NCBI RefSeq assembly: GCF_016056275.1
Contig: NZ_JAECZA010000080.1
Span: 62,001-126,000, forward strand
From: Dendronalium phyllosphericum CENA369
GTDB lineage: Bacteria > Cyanobacteriota > Cyanobacteriia > Cyanobacteriales > Nostocaceae
Reading direction: 5' to 3'
DNA length: 64,000 nt
Part shown: in pieces, positions 54,959-64,000 of the stretch
Layout: every line of letters begins with the position of its first letter
Numbering within the stretch: position 1 is the stretch's first letter
Program-made: the position numbers and the translations under genes
Notes under the pieces: model-generated
Seen by the model: the letters and a program-made list of their open reading frames with translations, nothing else
The model's database searches: none
What the model was told of the DNA's origin: nothing

Positions 54959-55547
54959 ATGACCGCGATTACCATTAACTTTAACAATATCGTCAGACTT
55001 AGCAACGACCAATTTTATCAGCTATGTAGGGATAATCCTGATATCAAATTTGGGCGCAACGCCAACGGAGAGTTGATAGTAATGCCACCTACAGGGGGAG
55101 AAACTGGAAAACGTAACGCTAAAATCACAGCAAAATTTGTTAAAATTTGTTGTGTGGAACGAACAAACACAACTTGGTGAAGTCTTCGATTCCTCCACTT
55201 GTTTTAAACTTTCCAATGGTTCAAATCGCTCTCCAGATGTATCTTGGATAGAAGATAGTAGATGGAACGCTCTTTCAGTATAACAAAGGGAAAAATTTCC
55301 TCCCATCGCTCCCGATTTTGTTTTAGAGCTAATGTCTTCATCTGATAGCTTGAGTGAAACACAAGCCAAAATGCAAGAATATATGAACGCGAGAGTAAAG
55401 CTAGGTTGGCTTATTGACAGAAAAGCACGTCGAGTTGAAATTTATCGCTTAGGACAACCAAAAGACGTATTGGAGTCTCCTATATGTCTATCTGGAGAGG
55501 ATATATTAGTTGGTTTTAGTTTAAACTTACAAAGTGTCTGGAATTAA
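54959..55547 (+). pseudogene. Uma2-family (DUF820) nuclease-like gene, inactivated
   Basis: The N-terminus (RLSNDQFYQLCRDNPDIKFGR, then GELIVMPPTGGETG) is a Uma2-family start. Around 55140-55155 the reading frame shifts, and the family sequence continues in another frame as WNEQTQLGEVFDSSTCFKLSNG and RSPDVSWIEDSRW. An in-frame TAA at 55281-55283 interrupts again, after which FPPIAPDFVLELMSSSDSL, the GWLIDRKARRVEIYR core and the C-terminus follow intact. One frameshift and one nonsense codon therefore disable it. An intact relative is at 58835-59401. Confidence 0.85.
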
Positions 55548-55620
55548 CTCATTACATGCTCTATCAATTTATTCATAGAAAGAGACTGGAAATCTAGCAC
55601 AACATCTTTTTTTGAAATTT

Positions 55621-55678
55621 GTAGTAAGGACTTTAGCCCTCAGCAATGGCTGATTTTGAGGGCTAAAGTCCTCACTAC
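55621..55678. repeat. Inverted repeat after the OgtA-like gene
   Basis: A 22-base arm (55621-55642, containing AAGGACTTTAGCCCTCA) pairs with 55657-55678 across a 14-base loop, with one mismatch. It lies just beyond the minus-strand stop at 55682. A partial copy of the right arm occurs near 54868-54880. It may act as a terminator and belongs to a dispersed palindromic family. Confidence 0.75.
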
Positions 55679-55681
55679 GAA

Positions 55682-57901
55682 CTATCCTTCAATATACCTT
55701 TGCCACATTTGCTCGTAGGCTGTCTCCATTTCACGGGTAAATTGCTTACCATTCCATAGAGGTGATGTTTTTCTTGATTGTTTCAATTTCCAAGCAATTT
55801 GCTGTCTTAAAGCTTCATCCTTACCTAAGCGAATACCCCATTCTACATATTCTTCATCAGTCCAAGCAATGCCTTCTGTGATACCTGCATTCATCATCAT
55901 GGTATAGCTATTACGTGCAGCAAATTGATCCCCTACTCGTGTCACCATAGGAATGCACATCCATAGGGTTTCTAGGGTTGTTGTAGCTCCATTGTAGGGA
56001 TAAGTATCTAACACTACATCGGCAATGCCTAAATTAGCTCGGTGAACTGATTCAGAATACACAATTGGGAGAAATCGCAGTTTTGAAGAATCTATGCCTT
56101 CTTTTTCTGCTAATTCTTCAAAAAAGTTTTTAATAGATTCTTCGTCAGATATTCCTTTAATCAAGAAATAACTATTAGGAACTTCTTTAAGAATCTTTAA
56201 TTGGAGTCTTGTGATATCTGGGTGGCGCTTAAAGCCTCTTTGTCCACAGAGATAGATTACTGCATCGTCAGGAATTTCTAATTGATCGCGACGGACTGTA
56301 GGTACACTCACCTCAAAACCATCTACCGCAACATAGGTTTGAGGCAAACGCCAAATTCTTTCACTATAGTGTTCTTGGGCTGATTCTGGTAAAACGTAGG
56401 GGTCGGCAATAAAATAATCTACTGCTGGAATTCCTGAAGCATCCCAACCTAACCAAGTAACTTGAACAGGTGCAGGTTTAAGGGATATAACGTCACAAGT
56501 AGTATCTAAGGTAATACTATCTAAGTCAATTAAAATATCTATCTCATCCTGATAAATTTGTTCTGCAAGTTGCAAAGACTTATTTGATTTATAACTTTTA
56601 TCAACTTTTGTGAGATACCATTCATGTAATGGATCGTATAGGGGATTAGTATTAATAAAATAACCATTGACTTGAAACTTATCTCGGTCATGATGCTGAA
56701 ATAACCATCGTGCTAACCAACCCACAGAATGACTTCTTAGGCAATGTGATAGATATCCTATATTTATTTTCTTGATAGGTTTATTTTGCTTTTTTCTTTC
56801 TAAATTGCCCTGAAAATATTGATTTACTTGTTCTCTAGCATAGTTGACTATGTTTGCTTGACAAATCTGCATTAACTGGTTTTGAATGCTGCGATTCTTT
56901 ATGGGATTATCTTCAATATATGGAGTAGAAAAATTAGCATTATATAATCTAGCTACTCTAGCAGAATCAAGTTGCGTAGGGTTTTCTTCTATGAGCATTT
57001 TAACTAATAATTCTTGCCTATTATGCATAAGACAAGATTCTTCCCAATACCCACCTGCTGTCATTAATCCCCGTAGTATCTGACGATTTGCAAAAACTTT
57101 ATCGGCTAATTCTTCCACTAAGAAAAAAAATAACTTAGCAGTTTCTATGCCCTTTTCATATTGAGCCGCATTTTGATAAAGGCTAGCTAAATGACCTATA
57201 ACTTCTGCATTATTAGGGCTGATCTGTAAATAAAGTTCACATAACTGCACTGCTATTTCATATTGTTTTTGAGAATAACCAATGTCTAAGGCGGCTGGGA
57301 GCAAAGTAATTAGTAAAGTTTGGGTGTTGTCTTTGCAATATGGTAAACAAGCTTCGACAAACTCTAGGGTTGAAGGATGAGCAGGTGCATGATCTAAAAC
57401 GCTTTCTAGGGCTTCCATCAAAAGTTCTAAGTTGACTTCCACCCTTGGCTCAGATTGGAGAATTTTAATTATCCCCAGTTCATGTAAATCTTGATCTGTA
57501 TAATTTTCTAGCTTGATAAATAACTGTAGTAAATTTAATAAATTGTGAATGTCTTGAGGATAAATTTCTTTAATAGTTTGGCGAATTTTCTCAGCAATTG
57601 CATATTCTTCCAGAATTTCTCGCCTTTGAACTTCTGTTTGCAAGATTTTGACTAATTCACTATTCCAAGCTTCAACTTGTTCTGGCTCTCCTTCCATTAG
57701 CGCCATTAACCAAGTTGTTTGTGCTTCTACATCTTGCCCCTGCAACAATAAGATTAATCCCAGATACCAATAGTAGGATTTAAAATCAGGTTCTATAGTA
57801 ATGGCTTCTTCATATATACTAGCAGCCTGGTTATAATTTCCTGCTAGGAAATATTTCTCCGCACGCTGATGCCACTGAGTTGGGGAAGTTAAAGAGAGCA
57901 T
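55682..57901 (-). CDS. ogtA: TPR-containing O-GlcNAc transferase-like protein (OgtA type)
   Basis: The 739-residue protein has N-terminal TPR repeats (about 1-290, such as AEKYFLAGNYNQAASIYEEAITIEP) and a C-terminal SPINDLY/GT41 catalytic region (about 375-735) with IGYLSHCLRSHSVGWLARWL, TWLGWDASGIPAVDYFIAD and LDTYPYNGATTTLETLWMCIPMV. Enzymes of this family attach GlcNAc-like sugars to Ser/Thr of proteins. In Nostoc punctiforme a homologue next to pilA, OgtA, is needed for hormogonium motility. The pilin gene lies immediately upstream here in the same direction, so pilin modification or pilus regulation is likely. The symbol is by analogy in context. Confidence 0.88.
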   Translation of the reverse strand: MLSLTSPTQWHQRAEKYFLAGNYNQAASIYEEAITIEPDFKSYYWYLGLILLLQGQDVEAQTTWLMALMEGEPEQVEAWNSELVKILQTEVQRREILEEYAIAEKIRQTIKEIYPQDIHNLLNLLQLFIKLENYTDQDLHELGIIKILQSEPRVEVNLELLMEALESVLDHAPAHPSTLEFVEACLPYCKDNTQTLLITLLPAALDIGYSQKQYEIAVQLCELYLQISPNNAEVIGHLASLYQNAAQYEKGIETAKLFFFLVEELADKVFANRQILRGLMTAGGYWEESCLMHNRQELLVKMLIEENPTQLDSARVARLYNANFSTPYIEDNPIKNRSIQNQLMQICQANIVNYAREQVNQYFQGNLERKKQNKPIKKINIGYLSHCLRSHSVGWLARWLFQHHDRDKFQVNGYFINTNPLYDPLHEWYLTKVDKSYKSNKSLQLAEQIYQDEIDILIDLDSITLDTTCDVISLKPAPVQVTWLGWDASGIPAVDYFIADPYVLPESAQEHYSERIWRLPQTYVAVDGFEVSVPTVRRDQLEIPDDAVIYLCGQRGFKRHPDITRLQLKILKEVPNSYFLIKGISDEESIKNFFEELAEKEGIDSSKLRFLPIVYSESVHRANLGIADVVLDTYPYNGATTTLETLWMCIPMVTRVGDQFAARNSYTMMMNAGITEGIAWTDEEYVEWGIRLGKDEALRQQIAWKLKQSRKTSPLWNGKQFTREMETAYEQMWQRYIEG

Positions 57902-58064
57902 AGTTAAATTTCAAATATTAGAGGTATAGAAAAATTCATGAGAAAAGCAATTTCAGAATGAACAAATTGCAAAAATTGGGTAGTGTTTTACACATTACCC
58001 AATTAAACAAAACTTTGGTATTAAACTGCTCATATTTCTGAGCAGTAAAACCCTTGTATTTCTT

Positions 58065-58610
58065 TTATCTAGACAAAGAGACGTAATTTGTCGAGTCGCA
58101 TAATGTAGAAAATGTAGTGATGGCAGTTACTGACTGAGAAGGAGCTTTGGATTCACATGCTATTGCTACTGTTAGAGCCTCAGAGGTAGCACTACTTCCC
58201 AAAATCGTACCTACTAAACCGTAGTAAGATTTAAGTGCAGATTTATTAGCTACTCCTCTAAATTGGGCAACACTAGCAACAGTACCACCACCACCAGTTT
58301 GGATATCATAGCTGTAATTATCAGATGGTGTTCTAATACCTACTTGCAATTCAGATAGGTCAGTGGCAAACCTTTGATATTCCAAGAAGAAGGCTTGTTG
58401 AGAACGGTTAGCTGTACCTGTGTAGTTTCTAGCTTCTGATTGCTTGGCTTTGTTAACTTGACCTAGTAGCGAAGGCAACGCGATCGCAGCTAATACACCG
58501 ATAATAATTACTACTACTAGCAATTCAATTAAGGTAAAACCTTCTTCTTCTTTATTCTTGCGGTTGTTGAGGTGTTGGATAAATTTTGCTTGTAATTCTG
58601 GCTTGAGCAT
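58065..58610 (-). CDS. pilA: Type IV pilin, PilA type
   Basis: The protein has the type IV pilin N-terminus: a charged leader ending EEEG, then FTLIELLVVVIIIGVLAAIA, with prepilin peptidase cleaving before Phe and the conserved Glu five residues after the cleavage site. Starting at ATG 58610, which follows an AGGAG site, gives 181 residues and a 24-residue leader; the frame remains open to 58673 without a better start. The mature domain has GTANRSQQAFFLEYQRF and a C-terminal cysteine pair (IACESK, STLCDS). Ser/Thr-rich segments are possible sites for glycosylation. It precedes the OgtA-like gene in the same direction. Confidence 0.95.
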   Translation of the reverse strand: MLKPELQAKFIQHLNNRKNKEEEGFTLIELLVVVIIIGVLAAIALPSLLGQVNKAKQSEARNYTGTANRSQQAFFLEYQRFATDLSELQVGIRTPSDNYSYDIQTGGGGTVASVAQFRGVANKSALKSYYGLVGTILGSSATSEALTVAIACESKAPSQSVTAITTFSTLCDSTNYVSLSR

Positions 58611-58834
58611 GGGGTTTCTCCTGAAGTTTGGGGGTAGAAGGCGATCGCTGTTCTCTACAAAGAACTTACCCACTGACTATTGCCGATCTATCACCTCTGG
58701 TAAAAAACTTTTCCCCTAAAATTCAATCTCCGTAATTTCCACAACAAAAAAAGATTGCACAATCCAGAGTGCAAATATAACTAAGCCCTCGATATTAACC
58801 AAGGGCTAAATTCTTAATTTCATTGTCGAGTAAC

Positions 58835-59401
58835 TTATTCAAATTCAGGTGGCCACAGTTCTGATACTGTTAATTCCCAACCTGGAAGCAAGTCGGGTAG
58901 TGTCAGGTTGTCCCCATTCTCCAACACTACTGGAATTTGGTTAAGTCGGTAAACTGTTACTGTTAATTTGTCAGGGTCAATCAAAATACCAACTGTAGAT
59001 CCAAACTGCAAAAATGACTGAATTTTCTCTTCAAGTGGCTTAATTCTGTCTGTTTTTGACTTCACCTCAACCATCAAGTCTGGAACCAACTCCACAAAGT
59101 CACGCTTGGTCTTTTTCAATCGGTCAGCCCGAACAAAAGAAACATCTGGCGCACGTAGGTTTCTTTTTTCAGAATCGTCTCCTTCTAAGGTAGGTATGAT
59201 AAAGCCTGCACTAGAACCGGTTACTCTCCCCAACTTTCGCGACATTACCCAATTGTTTAAAAACGTAATTAAACGACCGCCAATTTCCTCTGACTCATAA
59301 TCTGATGGCCCCATAACTATAATTTTTCCATCTACTAACTCCATCTGCCATTCAGGATGCTCGGTTTGTAATTGCTCTAAGTCTGTAATGGTGAAGGACA
59401 T
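58835..59401 (-). CDS. Uma2-family (DUF820) restriction-endonuclease-fold protein
   Basis: The 188-residue protein shows the family order: ELVDGKIIVMGPSDYESEEIGGRL, then NLRAPDVSFVRADRL, VPDLMVEVKSKTD and ILIDPDKLTVTVYR. The PD...EVK pattern gives the PD-(D/E)xK nuclease-like core (APDVSF, DLMVEVKS). Such proteins are abundant in cyanobacterial genomes; their biological role is unclear and possibly linked to mobile DNA. This copy looks intact, unlike the one at 54959. It lies divergently from the NTRC gene. Confidence 0.9.
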   Translation of the reverse strand: MSFTITDLEQLQTEHPEWQMELVDGKIIVMGPSDYESEEIGGRLITFLNNWVMSRKLGRVTGSSAGFIIPTLEGDDSEKRNLRAPDVSFVRADRLKKTKRDFVELVPDLMVEVKSKTDRIKPLEEKIQSFLQFGSTVGILIDPDKLTVTVYRLNQIPVVLENGDNLTLPDLLPGWELTVSELWPPEFE

Positions 59402-59607
59402 AACACTGCTAATTTGTAATGACGCTCGAAGACTTGCGATGCGCTAATGTAATTCGTAATTAAGACACAGTTGAAAACGCCTGATATTGCCAGTTTAAAG
59501 CATTTGACTTTAGTTGTTTGTTTTGTATTCCCGATTTTGCCAATTGGCGATCGCACTTCCATTATGTTATATTAAGCGTAGTCGTTATGAGTTCATTTAT
59601 AGCTGTT

Positions 59608-60981
59608 ATGACTAACCCGACTGTAGAAAACTTAGCGATCATTGGTTCTGGGCCAGCAGGATATACAGCCGCTATTTATGCAGGACGAGCGAACCTGAAA
59701 CCCGTTGTCTTTGAAGGTTTCCAAGCTGGGGGGTTGCCTGGTGGACAATTAATGACAACGACGGAAGTAGAAAACTTTCCTGGGTTTCCCCAAGGCATAA
59801 CTGGCCCCGAACTGATGGATCGAATGAAAGCACAAGCAGAGCGCTGGGGGGCGGAATTATATACTGAGGATGTCATTTCAGTTGATTTGAGTCAACGTCC
59901 TTTTACTGTGCGATCGCAAGAAAGGGAAGTTAAAGCCAACAGCATTATTATTGCCACTGGTGCAACGGCAAAGCGTCTGGGTTTGCCTAACGAACATGAG
60001 TTTTGGAGTCGAGGTATCTCGGCTTGTGCGATTTGCGATGGTGCAACACCAATTTTCCACGGTGCAGAACTGGCTGTGATTGGCGCTGGCGACTCAGCGG
60101 CGGAAGAGTCAATTTACCTTACCAAGTATGGTTCTAAGGTAAATATGTTAGTACGCTCTGATAAGATGCGGGCTTCTAAAGCTATGCAAGACCGAGTTTT
60201 GAATAACCCGAAAATCCAAGTGCATTGGAACACAGAAGCCGTGGATATTTTCGGTGACGGTCATATGCAAGGGGTGAAAGTCCGCAATACCAAAACTGGT
60301 GAAGAAAGCCAACTAGACGCTAAAGGATTATTCTACGCTGTTGGTCACACTCCTAACACCTCTTTATTTAAGGGGCAACTAGAATTGGATGAAGTGGGTT
60401 ACGTTGTCACTAAGCCCGGTTCTGTGGAAACGAGTGTTGAAGGCGTTTATGCTGCTGGCGACGTGCAAGACCATGAATTTCGTCAAGCAATTACGGCTGC
60501 GGGTACTGGCTGTATGGCGGCGATGTTGGCAGAACGCTGGTTGTCTTCCACTGGTTTGATTCAAGAATTCCATCAAAAACCAGAAACAGCAGATAATGAA
60601 TTAGAGCATCAGCCAGCTGCAAGGAAAACTGAAGCTGAGGAAGAAGCCGGATTTAATTTGCAGGCGACACGCCATGAAGGGGGTTATGCTTTACGGAAAT
60701 TATTCCACGAAAGCGATCGCCCACTTCTTGTTAAGTATGTATCTCCTGGTTGCGGCCCTTGCCATACCTTAAAGCCAATCTTAAATAAAGTAGTCGATGA
60801 ATTTGACGGCAAAATTCACTTTGTAGAAATTGACATCGACAGAGACCGCGATATTGCCGAAAATGCTAATGTGACAGGAACGCCAACAGTTCAATTGTTT
60901 AAAAATAAGGAACTGTTGAAGGAAGTCAAAGGCGTTAAGCAAAAGAGCGAGTACCGCCAGTTAATTGAAAGCAATCTTTAG
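59608..60981 (+). CDS. ntrC: NADPH-thioredoxin reductase C (NTRC: TrxR-thioredoxin fusion)
   Basis: This 457-residue fusion has a thioredoxin reductase domain (FAD loop [17 protein letters not shown], redox pair C140-A-I-C143, NADPH motif [10 protein letters not shown]) and a C-terminal thioredoxin domain with CGPC at 382-385. NTRC reduces 2-Cys peroxiredoxin with NADPH and supports chlorophyll synthesis and redox balance in plants and cyanobacteria. ATG 59608 ([13 protein letters not shown]) is preferred; ATG 59587 and an open frame back to 59518 are alternatives without a clear ribosome binding site. The symbol follows the plant NTRC name and is unrelated to nitrogen regulator NtrC. Confidence 0.95.
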   Translation: MTNPTVENLAIIGSGPAGYTAAIYAGRANLKPVVFEGFQAGGLPGGQLMTTTEVENFPGFPQGITGPELMDRMKAQAERWGAELYTEDVISVDLSQRPFTVRSQEREVKANSIIIATGATAKRLGLPNEHEFWSRGISACAICDGATPIFHGAELAVIGAGDSAAEESIYLTKYGSKVNMLVRSDKMRASKAMQDRVLNNPKIQVHWNTEAVDIFGDGHMQGVKVRNTKTGEESQLDAKGLFYAVGHTPNTSLFKGQLELDEVGYVVTKPGSVETSVEGVYAAGDVQDHEFRQAITAAGTGCMAAMLAERWLSSTGLIQEFHQKPETADNELEHQPAARKTEAEEEAGFNLQATRHEGGYALRKLFHESDRPLLVKYVSPGCGPCHTLKPILNKVVDEFDGKIHFVEIDIDRDRDIAENANVTGTPTVQLFKNKELLKEVKGVKQKSEYRQLIESNL

Positions 60982-61128
60982 GGATTGGGAAGAAATTTGC
61001 ACCTACCCTGAGAACTTAATACCAATTCTCCAAAAGAAGGCAACAGATAATGACGCGGGGACACGGAGACGGAGAGACGCGGAGATTTATGTGTAGCCAG
61101 ATTTTAGAGAAAGGGTATAACCCCTTTA

Positions 61129-61155
61129 CCCCCATTCTCTCATAGGGAATGGGGG
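61129..61155. terminator. Stable stem-loop downstream of NTRC
   Basis: CCCCCATTC pairs with GAATGGGGG around a nine-base loop, followed by TTT. It lies about 150 bases beyond the NTRC stop, so it may terminate that transcript or be part of a repeat. Confidence 0.45.
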
Positions 61156-61295
61156 TTTCCAAGCATCTAATATAGCTGTAGTCACACCCTTTAGGACTGT
61201 GTTGATAACTCAAAGCCTTGAAGTAACCGGTTTTCTACTCAGCACTTAGCACTTTGCTATACCACTTGCACTCAACGCCGCGGCACTTCCTACCC

Positions 61296-61354
61296 TACCC
61301 TGCGGAAACCCTCTTCTCCTACGGAGACGTTAACGCGAACGAGGGAACGAGAAC
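61296..61354 (-). repeat. Dispersed repeat, inverted copy of 46490-46549
   Basis: The reverse complement of this stretch reads GTTCTCGTTCCCTCGTTCGC ... GGTTTCCGCAGGGTA, matching the copy between the PP2C and FHA-kinase genes. Confidence 0.75.
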
Positions 61355-61674
61355 GCTAAGAACAAGTCGGCCGCCCAAGGAGTGCCTTGGAAACCCACAC
61401 AACGCAATTGAAGTAATATCGAAATCTCTATTTAAATCTGCGGCAGTAGTTTGAAATTAAATTCTTTCTCAAGCTGATTATCATCTCATACACGGTCATT
61501 CTTGAGAAGAACAGTAATGATATACATTGATAATTTCTATGGTAAATCGAGTGTAATCAAGCATAAAACTTACTGATGATTAGCTTTAGAAATTGGCATT
61601 TTACCAAATCAGAATTTTAAGTAAATATAAAGAGAAGAACATTCACTCCAGACAATAAATTTTGGAGAAGACCA

Positions 61675-63405
61675 ATGGTTGCACTCATAGAAAATAATCA
61701 AAGTATTTCTAATTCTGGACTGTTAACAATTCAAACAGTTGAAATTGCCGACAAAACAACTGCTATTCGATGTCTCGATTGGGATAGAGACCGCTTTGAT
61801 ATAGAGTTTGGTTTACGCAATGGGACAACCTATAATTCTTTCTTGATTCAAGCAGAAAAAATAGCCTTAGTTGACACTTCTCATCGGAAGTTTGAGCAGT
61901 TATATCTAGAAATACTTTTAGGATTAATCGATCCAGCTAAAATAGACTATTTAATTATTAGTCATACAGAGCCAGATCACAGTGGTTTGGTCAAGGATAT
62001 CTTACAATTAGCTCCTGCTATTACCGTTGTTGGCGCAAAAATAGCTATTCAATTTTTAGAAAATATGGTTCACCAGCCATTTAAAACATTGGTGGTAAAA
62101 AGTGGAGAGCGCTTAGATTTGGGCGACGGACACGAATTAGAATTTATCTCTGCACCAAACTTACACTGGCCTGACACAATATTGACTTACGACCATAAAA
62201 CTGGCATTCTTTACACCTGTGATGTGTTTGGAATGCATTACTGTGATGACCACACTTTTGATGAAAATTTATCTTCAATAGAAGAAGATTTTAAATATTA
62301 CTATGATTGTCTGATGTCTCCCAATGCGCGTTCTGTATTGGCAGCTTTAAAGCGAATCGAAAAATTAAATATAAGAACAGTTGCCACAGGACACGGGCCT
62401 TTACTACAGCACTATATTTCCGAATGGCTTGGACTGTATCAAAATTGGAGTTTGGAACAAGCTAAAACAGAGACATTAGTAGCACTATTTTACCATGAAG
62501 ATTATGGTTACAGCGAGCAATTAGTACGTGCTGTGGCACATGGATGTGCGAAAACAGATGTGGGGGTAGAATTAGTACTACTCAATAGTGCCGAACCTCA
62601 AGAAATTAGCGAATTAGTCGCGCAAGCTTCTGGTTTAGTTATTGGAATGCCACCTCAATCTTCGGTAAATGCTCATGCTGCTTTGAGTACTATTTTAGCA
62701 GCGGCTCATAATAAGCAAACCATTGGTTTATTAGAATCGGGAGGGGGAGAAGATGAACCTGTTTACCCCTTACGCAATAAATTTCAAGAACTAGGGTTAA
62801 CTGAAGCGTTTCCTCCAATTTTAGTTAAGGAAATTCCGACTCAAGCAACAGAACAACTTTGTGATGAAGCCGGAACAGATATAGGGCAATTGTTAACCCG
62901 CGATCGCACAATTAAACAAATCAAATCTATCAATACCGAGCTAGAAAAAGCTTTAGGGCGGATTAGCACAGGGCTATATATTATTACTGCCAAAAAAGGA
63001 GAGATTCAAAGTGCAATGTTCGCTTCTTGGGTTCTCCAAGCAAGTTTAAATCCTCTAGGAGTAGCGATCGCTGTATCTAAAGAACGAGCAATTGAATCTT
63101 TTATGCAAGTAGGCGATCGCTTTGTTTTAAATGTTTTAGAAGAAGGAAAATATCAAGGATTAATGAAACATTTTCTCAAGCGCTTTGCTCCTGGTGCAGA
63201 TCGCTTTGTGGGAGTGAAGACATATCCTGCTACTAATGGATCTCCCATTCTTGCAGAAGCCTTAGCTTACATGGAATGTGAAATTACTAGCCGCATGGAC
63301 TGTGGAGATCATTGGGTTATATATAGCACCGTTCAAACTGGACGAGTTGCTAACGTCCACGCGCTTACTGCGGCCCATCACCGCAAAATTGGCAATCATT
63401 ACTAA
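61675..63405 (+). CDS. Class C flavodiiron protein (Flv3/Flv4-type)
   Basis: The 576-residue protein has the three modules of cyanobacterial flavodiiron proteins: a metallo-beta-lactamase-like diiron domain (about 20-265), a flavodoxin domain (about 285-425) and a C-terminal flavin reductase domain (about 440-570). The canonical ligand motif is intact, H97-x-E99-x-D101-H102 in SHTEPDHSG, with LHWPDT supplying the next histidine. This separates it from Flv1/Flv2 forms, whose ligands are altered. Flv3 passes electrons from photosystem I to O2; Flv4 protects photosystem II. I cannot choose between them from sequence alone. No flv1 or flv2 partner is adjacent in the window. Confidence 0.9.
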   Translation: MVALIENNQSISNSGLLTIQTVEIADKTTAIRCLDWDRDRFDIEFGLRNGTTYNSFLIQAEKIALVDTSHRKFEQLYLEILLGLIDPAKIDYLIISHTEPDHSGLVKDILQLAPAITVVGAKIAIQFLENMVHQPFKTLVVKSGERLDLGDGHELEFISAPNLHWPDTILTYDHKTGILYTCDVFGMHYCDDHTFDENLSSIEEDFKYYYDCLMSPNARSVLAALKRIEKLNIRTVATGHGPLLQHYISEWLGLYQNWSLEQAKTETLVALFYHEDYGYSEQLVRAVAHGCAKTDVGVELVLLNSAEPQEISELVAQASGLVIGMPPQSSVNAHAALSTILAAAHNKQTIGLLESGGGEDEPVYPLRNKFQELGLTEAFPPILVKEIPTQATEQLCDEAGTDIGQLLTRDRTIKQIKSINTELEKALGRISTGLYIITAKKGEIQSAMFASWVLQASLNPLGVAIAVSKERAIESFMQVGDRFVLNVLEEGKYQGLMKHFLKRFAPGADRFVGVKTYPATNGSPILAEALAYMECEITSRMDCGDHWVIYSTVQTGRVANVHALTAAHHRKIGNHY

Positions 63406-63470
63406 GACGCGATTAATCCAAGTCTTTCCAAGAGTCAGTAGGTAGTAGGTAGGAGTAGCTATTATTTCTT

Positions 63471-63526
63471 CCTTGTCCCCCTGCTCCCCATGCTCCCCTT
63501 GCTTCCCCTGCTCCCTCATCCCCCTT
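63471..63526. repeat. C-rich tandem repeat (CCCCTGCT)n
   Basis: Degenerate units CCCCTGCTCC, CCATGCTCC, CCTTGCTTC, CCCTGCTCC lie between the flavodiiron and PsiE-type genes. The same type occurs at about 11746-11776 in the tail of the hybrid kinase gene. Confidence 0.75.
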
Positions 63527-63534
63527 ATCTCCCT

Positions 63535-64000
63535 ATGTTAAAGCCTGCTGAAAATACCGCTAATTCCCTGTATGAAATCAATAGAGGACGCATTGTGCGA
63601 ACCTTGGAATTGATTCAAGATGTGATTGTAATTTCCCTGTGCATGGGTTTATTTAGCTTCATGGTGCTGCAAGTGAGAGATATGTTTCTCTCTCTATTAC
63701 CTCCATTAGATTTTCATGCTGTTACCGCAGATATTCTCTTTTTACTCATCTTAGTTGAGTTGTTTCGACTACTGATTATTTATCTCCAAGAACAACGAAT
63801 ATCTATTGGAGTAGCTGTTGAAGTTGCCATTGTTTCTGTTTTGCGAGAAGTCATCGTTAAAGGTGTTCTTGAAACTAATTGGAGTCAAGTTTTAGCAACT
63901 TGTGCCTTCTTATTAGTTTTGGGAGTACTACTAGTTGTCCGAGTTTGGTTACCCCCTACCTTTGATGGCATCGACCCGGAACAAGAAATCTCTAAACGCT
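63535..64000 (+). CDS. PsiE-family membrane protein (partial, cut by window end)
   Basis: The 155 codons visible start MLKPAENTANSLYEINRGRIV. At least three hydrophobic segments follow (VIVISLCMGLFSFMVL; ILFLLILVELFRLLIIYL; LATCAFLLVLGVLLVVRVW). The block LIIYLQEQRISIGVAVEVAI then VSVLREVIVKG matches the phosphate-starvation-inducible PsiE family, whose function is poorly known. The gene continues past the end of the window. It lies 129 bases after the flavodiiron gene on the same strand, with a C-rich repeat between them. Confidence 0.85.
   Translation, partial: MLKPAENTANSLYEINRGRIVRTLELIQDVIVISLCMGLFSFMVLQVRDMFLSLLPPLDFHAVTADILFLLILVELFRLLIIYLQEQRISIGVAVEVAIVSVLREVIVKGVLETNWSQVLATCAFLLVLGVLLVVRVWLPPTFDGIDPEQEISKR

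Larger units (their letters stand above)
60982..61674. other. 693-base spacer with hairpin and repeats
   Basis: It contains repeat-like GACGCGGGGACACGGAGAC (61051-61069), the hairpin at 61129-61155, a heptamer-like run ACTCAGCACTTAGCACTTT (61236-61254), the repeat at 61296-61354, and AT-rich sequence from 61440 upstream of the flavodiiron gene. No gene is supported; a plus-strand frame at 61254-61454 runs through the repeats. Confidence 0.55.

Noticed and set aside
61254-61454. 66-codon frame before the flavodiiron gene
   Set aside because: It runs through heptamer repeats and the dispersed repeat at 61296-61354.
1-64000. tRNA, rRNA, CRISPR arrays and prophage genes
   Set aside because: I looked for T-loop motifs, regular spaced repeats and phage structural genes and saw none; the repeats present are short tandem or dispersed hairpin types.

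Overview
The window is chromosomal DNA of a filamentous, probably heterocyst-forming (Nostocales) cyanobacterium. Evidence is the psaA-psaB pair, psaX, many HIP1 octamers (GCGATCGC) inside and between genes, short tandemly repeated heptamers in spacers, an NTRC-type thioredoxin reductase, a class C flavodiiron protein, a giant Ser/Thr-kinase/histidine-kinase hybrid, and cyanobacterial small families (DUF4327, DUF2811, DUF6335, CPP1-like). I found no tRNA, rRNA, CRISPR array or complete insertion sequence. The genus cannot be fixed from the sequence alone.

Layout. 1-5650: psaA and psaB with a strong terminator; repeat copies sit on both sides of psaA. 5768-8740: accessory stretch with a MazF/PemK-type toxin-antitoxin pair, cyanase, a beta-class DNA methyltransferase without a visible restriction partner, and an XRE regulator followed by a decayed partial copy of itself. 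9160-16856: SGNH hydrolase, DUF4864 protein, LarE, hybrid histidine kinase, LivH-type permease, psaX (45 codons), lipoyl synthase, and a response regulator. 17240-22921: the 1893-residue kinase hybrid.

23168-27861 (minus strand) is the most unusual region. A heme-oxygenase-like diiron protein, a flavin-dependent tryptophan-halogenase-like protein and a flavin monooxygenase lie in one direction, and two copies of a ~170-bp structured repeat flank the monooxygenase. This looks like a compact halogenated-metabolite locus. The combination of a halogenase with a diiron oxidase recalls aetokthonotoxin-type chemistry, but the product is unknown.

28822-32935: a secreted 3D-domain protein, then a class III aminotransferase with a DUF1338 enzyme (possible lysine/2-aminoadipate catabolism). 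33145-39855: stress-type genes, including DUF6335, a DJ-1/PfpI protein fused to a helical domain, a membrane/SRPBCC gene split by an in-frame amber codon, a zinc alcohol dehydrogenase, a cupin, and the stump of a manganese catalase. A 117-bp MITE-like element lies at 34009-34125.

40367-48382: DUF2811, an OmpR-type regulator, a CPP1-like protein, a HAD phosphatase, and a PP2C phosphatase followed by an FHA-Ser/Thr kinase, both carrying zinc ribbons. 49224-58610: surface and pilus glycosylation region with a 1536-residue GT4/GT41/FkbM fusion, an OgtA-like TPR-GlcNAc transferase and a PilA-type pilin, with a decayed Uma2 gene between them. 58835-64000: an intact Uma2 gene, NTRC, a flavodiiron protein, and the start of a PsiE-family membrane protein cut by the window edge.
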